A DNA stretch of 7,398 nt, taken from contig JBEKEO010000204.1 in assembly GCA_050013795.1 (NCBI GenBank), positions 1 to 7,398 on the forward strand, written 5' to 3'. This document shows, one piece after another, positions 1 to 5,703 of the stretch (within the stretch, counting starts at the first letter, position 1; the number at the start of each line of letters is the position of its first letter). The notes beneath the pieces were generated by a model. The model saw nothing but the letters and a program-made list of their open reading frames with translations. It searched no databases and was not told where the DNA came from. Origin of the DNA: CAWHOW01 sp050013795 (GTDB taxonomy: Bacteria > Bacteroidota > Bacteroidia > Bacteroidales > CG2-30-32-10). The position numbers were made by a program, and so were the translations under genes.

Positions 1-1805
1 CAGTGGAATATAATTTATTTAAAGCCAATGCCTCGCCATACCACATTATCAACCTTATTTTTCATTTGCTTAATGTGCTGCTTGTATTTGTTTTCCTGAA
101 AAAAATAATCAGGAAGCCCGAGATAGCATTTATTGCAGCAGTGCTTTTCGGCATACATCCCATGCATGTGGAATCGGTGGCATGGGTTTCCGAACTGAAG
201 GATGTAATGTACACTTTCTTCTTCCTTACTTCGGCTATTTGTTACTATAACTACCGTACCTATAAAGAGGGTAAAACCAAATTTTATCTTATTTCGGTGA
301 TTGCATTCCTGTTTTCGCTTTTGTCTAAATCGGCTGCAACTCCTTTGCCGCTGGTGCTACTTCTTCTCGACTGGTATATGCAAAGAAAATGGGAGTGGAA
401 AATACTAACTGAGAAGATTCCTTTCTTTATACTGTCGTTTATAATTGGTATTGTAGCTATCTATTCACAGAAATCAGCAGGGGCTATACAGGACCTCAAT
501 CCTTTGTTTGCCATTTGGGAACGCCCGATGCTTGGAGGGTATTCAACCTTAACATATTTATGGAAACTTTTTGTTCCTGTTCAGCTTACCGCTATGTATC
601 CTTATCCCGACAGGATTAACGGTCATCTTCCTTTTGTATTTTATATAGCTCCCTTTATAATATTGGGTCTAGCTTACCTTGTTTATTATTCAAGAAAGTT
701 CTCAAGGGATATAATATTTGGAGCGTTATTCTTTCTAATTACTATTATACTTGTTCTTCAGTTGTTGCCTGTTGGAGGCGCCCTTGTTTCCGAACGTTAT
801 TCATATATCCCTTACATTGGTTTGTTTGTGATCATTGGTAAAGGATATGTTTTTTCGCAGGAAAGCAAGACCAGGATTGCTAAAGCAATTAAATGGGTTT
901 ATCCTTCAGTGCTTATTGCCGGAACACTTGTTTTGTCGTTCCTTACGTTTCAACGTATTAAAGATTGGAAAGATGGCGAAGTGCTTTTTACAGATGTTAT
1001 TAAGAAATATCCTAATCTTCCGTTTGCATACAACAACAGGGGATATCTTTATTTTAACTTTCTGAAGAAATACGATAAAGCGGAGGCTGATTATACCAAA
1101 TGTATTGAAATTGATTCCACTTTTCACCGGGCATACAGCAACAGGGGAGTGCTTTATTATAATTATTTCGGCGACAGCAAATCCGATTCCCTTCATTTAG
1201 CTCTTGCCATAAAGGATTTTACAAGAGCCCTAAAACTTAAAGGCGATAATACCGATGCTTTGATTGGCAGGGCTAACACATACAGCACTATTAAGAAGTT
1301 TGCTCTTTCGTTGCCCGACTATAATAAGTATCTCCAGCATGTTCATGATGATGCTAAGGCATATCTGTGGAGGGGAACTGCTTATTATAACCTTGAGAAA
1401 TATGATTCGGCTTTTGCCGATTTCAACAAAAGTCTTGAAATGAAGCCCGACAACGATAATGCTTACTTATGGCGCAGTTTTGTATATTGCAAACGAAAAG
1501 ATTACAATGCTGCTATTAAAGACCTTGATGAATCAATAAGGTTAAAGCCCGATCAGTTTGATGCTTATTCATGGCGGGGTTTAGCTGAATATAACCTTAA
1601 AATGCTTGATAAGGCCCTTGAGGATTATACGATTGCTTTGCAGAAGAATCCTAAGGATGCACCCACTTTTATTAATCGTTCCACTGTTTATTATGAGCAG
1701 AAGAGGTATGATCTTGCATTTAAAGATTATTGTTCTGCCGGCGACCTTCGCTATGCACTTAATAAGGATTATTTCTTTAAACTAAAAGCTCTTGCAGGGA
1801 AATAA
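1..1805 (+). CDS. TMTC-like GT-C membrane glycosyltransferase with C-terminal TPR repeats (5' truncated)
   Basis: The reading frame is open from the window edge (codons in phase from base 3), so the N-terminus is missing. The GTG at base 3 is probably an internal Val. Related proteins carry roughly another 80-100 residues there, including a first transmembrane helix and an acidic catalytic loop. Numbering from base 3, residues 14-317 are a multi-helix membrane domain with the family signature HPMHVESVAWVSELKDV at 52-68 and ERYSYIPYIGL at 264-274. A DWKDGEVLF linker at 321-329 leads into about seven TPR units from residue 342 to about 585, each of the A-Y-x-x-R-G type. TPR 2 has a small insertion after YNYFGD. 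The architecture matches bacterial relatives of the TMTC protein O-mannosyltransferases, which are thought to use polyprenyl-phosphate sugars, with the TPRs outside the membrane binding protein. Substrate and sugar are unknown. It heads a + strand gene run, and a GT2 gene starts 30 nt downstream in the same reading phase. Family assignment is firm; enzymatic activity is inferred. Confidence 0.85.
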   Translation, partial: VEYNLFKANASPYHIINLIFHLLNVLLVFVFLKKIIRKPEIAFIAAVLFGIHPMHVESVAWVSELKDVMYTFFFLTSAICYYNYRTYKEGKTKFYLISVIAFLFSLLSKSAATPLPLVLLLLDWYMQRKWEWKILTEKIPFFILSFIIGIVAIYSQKSAGAIQDLNPLFAIWERPMLGGYSTLTYLWKLFVPVQLTAMYPYPDRINGHLPFVFYIAPFIILGLAYLVYYSRKFSRDIIFGALFFLITIILVLQLLPVGGALVSERYSYIPYIGLFVIIGKGYVFSQESKTRIAKAIKWVYPSVLIAGTLVLSFLTFQRIKDWKDGEVLFTDVIKKYPNLPFAYNNRGYLYFNFLKKYDKAEADYTKCIEIDSTFHRAYSNRGVLYYNYFGDSKSDSLHLALAIKDFTRALKLKGDNTDALIGRANTYSTIKKFALSLPDYNKYLQHVHDDAKAYLWRGTAYYNLEKYDSAFADFNKSLEMKPDNDNAYLWRSFVYCKRKDYNAAIKDLDESIRLKPDQFDAYSWRGLAEYNLKMLDKALEDYTIALQKNPKDAPTFINRSTVYYEQKRYDLAFKDYCSAGDLRYALNKDYFFKLKALAGK

Positions 1806-1835
1806 AGGGGAGTACATAAATTATCTAAAGTTTGC

Positions 1836-2582
1836 ATGCCTATTGGCAAGACAGATGAAGTTGTGCTTCCGGCATACAATGCCGGGAAAACACTTGAAGA
1901 AACATATAAGGAAATACCTCTTGATATTGTCGACGATGTTATAGTGGTCGACGATGCCAGTATTGATAATACGGTGGAAGTTGCCAAGCGAGTGGGTATT
2001 AAACATATCATTGTTCATGAAAAAAACAAGGGTTATGGTGGCAACCAGAAGACATGCTATGATACAGCCCTGCAGTTAGGCGCTGATATTGTTATTATGC
2101 TTCACCCCGATTATCAGTACACGCCCAAACTTATTCCTTCCATGGCATACATTATAGCCAACGAACTTTATCCCGTGGTGCTGGGTTCGCGAATTTTGGG
2201 CAAAGGAGCATTGAAAGGCGGTATGCCGCTTTATAAGTATGTGTTCAATCGTTTTCTTACCTTCACGCAAAATATTTTAATTAATGAAAAGATCTCGGAA
2301 TACCACACAGGTTATAGGGCTTTTTCGAAAGAAGTGTTGAACCGTATCAACTATCATGTTAACTCCGACGATTTTATTTTTGATAACCAGATGCTTTCAC
2401 AAATAGTGTATGCGGGCTTCCGTATTGCCGAAGTAACCTGCCCTACCAAGTATTTTGCCGAAAGTTCCTCTATTAATTTCGCCCGCAGTGTGAAATACGG
2501 ATTGGAAGTTCTTAAAACTTCATGTTGCCATTTCCTGCAACGAACAGGTATAGCCAAATTCGAAATTTATAAACTTAGATAA
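1836..2582 (+). CDS. Family 2 glycosyltransferase, DPM1-like (polyprenyl-phosphate sugar synthase type)
   Basis: This 248-residue GT-A fold enzyme probably transfers a hexose from a nucleotide sugar, by analogy with dolichol-phosphate mannosyltransferase, to a polyprenyl phosphate on the cytoplasmic face. Visible motifs are VVLPAYNAGKT (9-19), the nucleotide-binding VVDDAS (37-42), NKGYGGNQK (64-72), MLHPDYQY in the DxD position (88-95), GSRILGKGALKGGMP (117-131), HTGYRAFS (157-164) and SDDFIFDNQ (177-185). There is no C-terminal membrane domain, so it should be soluble or peripheral. The ATG at 1836 is the only ATG/GTG/TTG between the upstream stop (1803-1805) and the first conserved motif. 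No Shine-Dalgarno is seen at normal spacing. The first eight residues (MPIGKTDE) do not look like the usual short hydrophobic first strand (see findings). It lies between a GT-C protein and a methyltransferase whose start is one base after its stop. Family confidence is high; donor and acceptor are unknown. Confidence 0.9.
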   Translation: MPIGKTDEVVLPAYNAGKTLEETYKEIPLDIVDDVIVVDDASIDNTVEVAKRVGIKHIIVHEKNKGYGGNQKTCYDTALQLGADIVIMLHPDYQYTPKLIPSMAYIIANELYPVVLGSRILGKGALKGGMPLYKYVFNRFLTFTQNILINEKISEYHTGYRAFSKEVLNRINYHVNSDDFIFDNQMLSQIVYAGFRIAEVTCPTKYFAESSSINFARSVKYGLEVLKTSCCHFLQRTGIAKFEIYKLR

Positions 2583-2583
2583 A

Positions 2584-3561
2584 TTGGAAAGTAAATATCC
2601 CTGCAGGTATTGCGGCTGTAAATATGTTTATGATTTGTATTCAGCAAGGGATATACGCGATAATGAATGGCATGTATACAAATGCATTGCTTGCAACCTC
2701 TATTTCCTTACTCCCGAACCTACCGAAGAGCAATTAAAGCAAGCCTATGATACATCCTATTATGGCGAAGGGAAAAAGAAGTTCGGGGTTTCGGTGGAAA
2801 AGTTCATTGATCATTTCCGCAAAAGAAAAGCCAGATACATTACTTCACTGATTCCTGAGAACAGCAAGGTACTTGATTTTGGATGCGGTAGTGGAATGTT
2901 TCTGCAACATTTGTCGCTGCTTGGCAGGTATGAGCTTTATGGGCACGAGATTGAAGGAATAGCTGCGCAAAGGGCTTCAAACTTCAATGAATTGAACTTA
3001 AAAGTCGGCGCACTCAAGGAAAGCGATTATCCCGAGGATTACTTTGATGCCATTACGATGTATCATGTTTGGGAACATCTTGAAAAGCCTAAGACTGTAT
3101 TAACTATTTTAAGTAGAAGTCTGAAAAAAGACGGCATGTTTGTGCTTTCATTTCCAAATATTAAAAGTATGCAGTCAAGGCTGTTTAAAGGCAGGTGGTA
3201 TCACCTTGACCCTCCCCGTCATCTTTCATTTTATAGTGTGCCTGATTTTATCAGAATAATGAAAAATGAAGGTTTTAGTTTAGTAAATACAAAACGATTC
3301 TCCTTCGAGCAGAATCCTTATGGCTGGGTGCAAAGCATTCTCAATTGTTTTTTCAGGAAAAGGGAAATACTGTATGAAAGGTTAAAAGGCAACAGCACGT
3401 ATTGCCCCGAATGCAGTAACTTAAATATCTTCTGTCAGAAACTATTCTTTGCCATCACACTTCCCTTATTCTTTTTGCTTGACATAATTGAGAGTTTATT
3501 GGGCATTAGCGCAACCGTTCAGCTTACATTCAGGAAAAACATAAAGAAAATTGAAAAGTAA
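2584..3561 (+). CDS. Class I SAM-dependent methyltransferase with N-terminal zinc ribbon
   Basis: The 325-residue protein begins with a four-cysteine zinc ribbon (C7-x2-C10 and C34-x2-C37). A Rossmann methyltransferase domain follows: motif I VLDFGCGSG at 96-104, an acidic position in GHEIEG for SAM ribose binding, FDAITMYHVWEHL at 154-166 and LKKDGMFVLSFPN after it. The segment HLDPPRHLSFY (207-217) is typical of methyltransferases found in cell-surface polysaccharide clusters. The C-terminus has a CPEC pair (274-277) and a hydrophobic stretch at about 287-307, which may be a membrane anchor or amphipathic helix. The start is taken as TTG at 2584, one base after the GT2 stop: in this frame there is a stop at 2551-2553, no ATG or GTG before the zinc ribbon, and a later start would remove the cysteines. 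The tight packing implies translational coupling. The substrate is probably a glycan or glycolipid, but that rests on the neighbours only. Confidence 0.88.
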   Translation: MESKYPCRYCGCKYVYDLYSARDIRDNEWHVYKCIACNLYFLTPEPTEEQLKQAYDTSYYGEGKKKFGVSVEKFIDHFRKRKARYITSLIPENSKVLDFGCGSGMFLQHLSLLGRYELYGHEIEGIAAQRASNFNELNLKVGALKESDYPEDYFDAITMYHVWEHLEKPKTVLTILSRSLKKDGMFVLSFPNIKSMQSRLFKGRWYHLDPPRHLSFYSVPDFIRIMKNEGFSLVNTKRFSFEQNPYGWVQSILNCFFRKREILYERLKGNSTYCPECSNLNIFCQKLFFAITLPLFFLLDIIESLLGISATVQLTFRKNIKKIEK

Positions 3562-3562
3562 A

Positions 3563-4366
3563 ATGAAAAGAGGAAAGTCAACATTCATAGTAATATTTTC
3601 AATTGTTTTTACCATAGTAATTGCATGGTTTCAACGAGTCACTGGTCCTACATATCCCTATACAGGAAAATTAAGTATTAATAATAATGAAATAAAATTT
3701 AAGCTTCCGCGAACTTCTGATTCAAAGGAAGGTGAACAAATAAGGATAAAAATCGCCGATAATTCTGTTAAAGGGAAATTTATATACAAACTTTATAAGA
3801 GCAATGATTCATTAAGAACCGTCGATATGACAAGAGACGGCGATTATCTAGTTACCACAATCCCACCTTTGCCACCTGCAGGGAAAATCATGTATAAGAT
3901 AAAAGTTGAATCAGGTAATCAAAAAGCAGATCTATCTGATGACTGGACTATCATCAGGTATAAAGGTGTTGTTCCGGCATCAATTCTAATTCTGCATATC
4001 ATCATCATGTTCATTGCTATGCTTTTTTCTACTCTTACCGGTATGGAAGCGTTATTTAAAGGCATCAGGACATACAGGTATTGCTTTGTTACTGTAGTAA
4101 CATTATTTATAGGCGGTATCATACTTGGACCAATTGTTCAGAAATATGCTTTTGGCGCTTACTGGACAGGCTGGCCTTTCGGTCATGACTTTACAGATAA
4201 TAAAACTGTTGTGGCTTTTATTTTCTGGATAATTGCCTTTTTCAAATTAGCCAGGAACAAACTTGATAGAAAGTGGGCTATCATTGCCGCTATTATGTTG
4301 CTTGCCGTGTACCTTGTGCCTCATAGTGTTTTAGGCTCTGAGATTGATTATACGCAGGTACACTAA
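3563..4366 (+). CDS. Conserved membrane protein of unknown function (five predicted TM helices, extracytoplasmic beta-rich domain)
   Basis: I do not recognise a named family with assigned function, though the sequence resembles uncharacterised proteins of Bacteroidota and related phyla. From ATG 3563 (267 residues) there is a basic N-terminus and a signal-anchor helix at 7-23. Next comes a polar, probably periplasmic domain at 24-134 with a Pro-rich PPLPPAGK turn (101-108) that reads like an Ig-type beta sandwich. Four further helices lie near 136-158, 171-192, 215-231 and 238-253. Notable motifs are TGPTYPYTGK (27-36), LGPIVQKYAFGAYWTGWPFG (188-207), HDFTDNKT (208-215) and VPHSVLGSEIDY (252-263). 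His145, His208 and His254 sit in or beside membrane segments. A TTG at 3551 is in frame, but it overlaps the methyltransferase end, whereas ATG 3563 lies one base after that stop and gives a normal signal anchor. The rhomboid gene starts 6 nt downstream, suggesting coexpression. No enzymatic function is proposed. Confidence 0.85.
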   Translation: MKRGKSTFIVIFSIVFTIVIAWFQRVTGPTYPYTGKLSINNNEIKFKLPRTSDSKEGEQIRIKIADNSVKGKFIYKLYKSNDSLRTVDMTRDGDYLVTTIPPLPPAGKIMYKIKVESGNQKADLSDDWTIIRYKGVVPASILILHIIIMFIAMLFSTLTGMEALFKGIRTYRYCFVTVVTLFIGGIILGPIVQKYAFGAYWTGWPFGHDFTDNKTVVAFIFWIIAFFKLARNKLDRKWAIIAAIMLLAVYLVPHSVLGSEIDYTQVH

Positions 4367-4372
4367 TTATAT

Positions 4373-4990
4373 ATGGTAATAACCTGGATCATAATATTAA
4401 TTACGGTTGCTGTTTCAATTCCAGCGTTCGGTAATTCCGAATTATTTTCTAATCTGCGCTTCAATCCATATATTGTATTAAACAGGAAGCAATGGTATCG
4501 GTTCCTTACCTATGGACTATTGCATGCCGATTGGATACATCTTGGCGTAAATATGTTTGTCCTTTATTCTTTTGGAGAAGCCGTAGAAAAGGCAATGACT
4601 TATTATTTTGAAGCAAAAGGGAATATATACTTAGCAATCCTTTATGTAGGAGGAATTGTTTTATCGGTAGTGCCAGCGTTTGAGAAGCATAAGCATGATA
4701 TATGGTATAATGCCGTGGGAGCTTCTGGTGCAGTTTCGGCAGTTGTCTTTTCAAGTATTATATTTTATCCTACATCAAAGCTAATGCTGTTTTTAATTCC
4801 TGTTCCTATCCCTGCAGTTCTCTTTGGAATTTTATACCTTGTGTATTCTGCATACATGGCAAAGCGGGCAACTGATAATATAGGTCATGATGCCCATTTC
4901 TGGGGGGCATTATTTGGAGTAGTGTTTACAATACTCCTGAAACCCCAATTAGCTGTACTTTTTATTCAGCAATTATTTCACGTATTTTAA
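4373..4990 (+). CDS. Rhomboid family intramembrane serine protease
   Basis: A 205-residue, six-helix protein that cleaves transmembrane or membrane-proximal segments of client proteins within the bilayer. The core rhomboid features are present: the loop-1 W-R motif QWYRFLTYGLLH (40-51), the oxyanion-region H56-x3-N60 in HLGVNMF, the nucleophile Ser118 in VGASGAVSA (115-123), and the general-base His175 in GHDAHFWGALFG (171-182). The catalytic Ser/His dyad is therefore intact and the protein should be active. Length is near the minimal bacterial rhomboid core, with no added cytoplasmic domain. There are Lys/His-rich residues KHKH (105-108) in the loop before the catalytic helix. The start is ATG 4373, 6 nt after the stop of the membrane protein gene, without a Shine-Dalgarno. 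It is the last gene of the + strand run and converges on the YqgE gene. Its substrate is unknown; the upstream membrane protein is a candidate partner by proximity only. Confidence 0.93.
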   Translation: MVITWIIILITVAVSIPAFGNSELFSNLRFNPYIVLNRKQWYRFLTYGLLHADWIHLGVNMFVLYSFGEAVEKAMTYYFEAKGNIYLAILYVGGIVLSVVPAFEKHKHDIWYNAVGASGAVSAVVFSSIIFYPTSKLMLFLIPVPIPAVLFGILYLVYSAYMAKRATDNIGHDAHFWGALFGVVFTILLKPQLAVLFIQQLFHVF

Positions 4991-4996
4991 GAAAGA

Positions 4997-5022
4997 ATGA
5001 ATTAATTGAGAAATTAATTCAT
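4997..5022. terminator. Perfect 11-bp inverted repeat at the convergent junction, possible bidirectional terminator
   Basis: ATGAATTAATT (4997-5007) and AATTAATTCAT (5012-5022) are exact reverse complements around a 4-nt GAGA loop. The repeat lies between the ends of two convergent genes; its right arm covers the stop codon of the - strand gene (5014-5016). A symmetric stem here would serve both transcripts. The stem is AT-rich with a single G-C pair, and no clear run of T follows in either direction, so it is not a classical strong intrinsic terminator. Confidence 0.45.
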
Positions 5023-5577
5023 CGTAGGATCAATAGGATAATTAATCCACATGGCATATTCATCTCCCATTGATTTCAGTAAGTTCTTCCACATATTCTC
5101 AGGTTGCTCGAACAGTAGCTTATCTGATTTTGTTTTAGTTAAAACCCATGAATGTTCTTTTAATTCCCTGTCGAGTTGCTTGGCTTCCCATCCCGAATAA
5201 CCTATATAAAACCTTATATTATCATTAGTAATGGTGTGGTCTTCGATCATTGATTTGATCATATCAGTATCGCCACCCCAGTATATTCCTGGAATTATTT
5301 TAGCACTGTTTTTAATTTTATTTCCTAGAGTATGTATAACAAATAAGCTTTCAGTATTAACAGGTCCACCAATATATAGTTTTGCGTCGAAAGCAGGGAA
5401 ATCTTTTGCAATTTCATTAAGTTTAACATCAAGTGGCTTATTGATTATTAAACCAAAAGAGCCTGTTTCATCATGATCAGCAAGCAAAATAACCGAGCGC
5501 CTGAAGTAATAATCTCTCAGGAATGGTTCTGAAATCAACAATGTTCCTTGTGCCGGTTTTATATCTATTGGTTTCAT
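5014..5577 (-). CDS. YqgE/AlgH family protein (DUF179)
   Basis: A 187-residue cytoplasmic protein of the YqgE/AlgH family, which has a compact alpha/beta fold and no firmly established biochemical activity. In Pseudomonas the AlgH name comes from an effect on alginate production. Family hallmarks are GTLLISEPFL (11-20), RRSVILLADHDETGSFGLIINKP (opening at 26, closing at 48), YIGGPV (68-73), IYWGGD (98-103), the YIGYSGW motif (124-130), W144 and the closing NYPIDPTMN (179-187), which resembles the P-x-D-P ending of many homologues. Length and both ends match the family, so the gene is complete. The start at 5577 places the first motif at the usual distance from Met1. It is monocistronic on this strand, converges on the rhomboid gene and diverges from the MurL gene. 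Its presence beside peptidoglycan genes is not evidence of shared function. Confidence 0.95.
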   Translation of the reverse strand: MKPIDIKPAQGTLLISEPFLRDYYFRRSVILLADHDETGSFGLIINKPLDVKLNEIAKDFPAFDAKLYIGGPVNTESLFVIHTLGNKIKNSAKIIPGIYWGGDTDMIKSMIEDHTITNDNIRFYIGYSGWEAKQLDRELKEHSWVLTKTKSDKLLFEQPENMWKNLLKSMGDEYAMWINYPIDPTMN

Positions 5578-5624
5578 TCAATTAAAAACTTTTATAAAAT
5601 TAGGTATTTTAATAAAATAAAGAA

Positions 5625-5653
5625 TTGATTTTTTCAACAAATTAGTACTTTTG
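5625..5653 (+). promoter_or_regulatory. Predicted Bacteroidota-type promoter of the murL-murD2 operon
   Basis: TACTTTTG at 5646-5653 is an exact match to the TAnnTTTG -7 element of primary sigma factors in Bacteroidota. A TTG at 5625-5627 lies 18 nt upstream and can serve as the -33 element. Transcription would begin near 5660, giving a leader of about 45 nt before the ATG at 5704. The region lies in the only long non-coding gap and in the correct orientation for the downstream operon. Confidence 0.6.
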
Positions 5654-5658
5654 ATATA

Positions 5659-5681
5659 GAATTCAGTGTTTCACTATATTC
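5659..5681. repeat. Imperfect palindrome around the predicted transcription start of murL
   Basis: GAAT (5659-5662) and AGTG (5665-5668) pair with CACT (5672-5675) and ATTC (5678-5681), around a TTT loop and a symmetric 2 x 2 internal mismatch. It could be a leader hairpin or an operator half-site pair at the predicted start of transcription. The arms are short and the region is AT-rich, so chance is a real alternative. Confidence 0.25.
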
Positions 5682-5688
5682 AAAAATA
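5681..5688 (-). promoter_or_regulatory. Possible -7 element for the yqgE-type gene (weak)
   Basis: CAAAAATA reads TATTTTTG on the - strand, matching TAnnTTTG. It would give a leader of about 95-100 nt before the ATG at 5577. No TTG is seen at the right distance upstream on that strand, so the site is only a candidate. Confidence 0.2.
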
Positions 5689-5703
5689 ATACCATATTGA
5701 ATA

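Noticed and set aside
3..5. GTG as true start of the first gene
   Set aside because: The protein would lack the first helix and acidic loop expected for this family, and the frame is open to the window edge, so truncation is the better reading.
906..1196. Open frame of 96 codons on the - strand inside the TPR gene
   Set aside because: It lies antisense to well-conserved TPR coding sequence and has low-complexity composition without family features.
1026..1757. Repeated A-Y-x-x-R-G coding units as a DNA repeat array
   Set aside because: The periodicity is at protein level (TPR units of about 34 residues); the DNA copies are diverged and do not form a nucleotide repeat or CRISPR array.
1806..1835. 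AGGGGAG-like purine run after the first gene as ribosome binding site
   Set aside because: It lies more than 20 nt from ATG 1836, too far for normal use, and the other genes here also lack Shine-Dalgarno sequences.
3551..3562. TTG 3551 as start of the five-TM membrane protein
   Set aside because: ATG 3563 is the better codon, lies just after the previous stop and gives a normal signal anchor; TTG adds only four residues and an overlap.
5231..5476. Open frame of 81 codons on the + strand inside the yqgE-type gene
   Set aside because: It is fully antisense to a clear YqgE/AlgH gene and resembles no known protein; it is a by-product of that gene's codon pattern.
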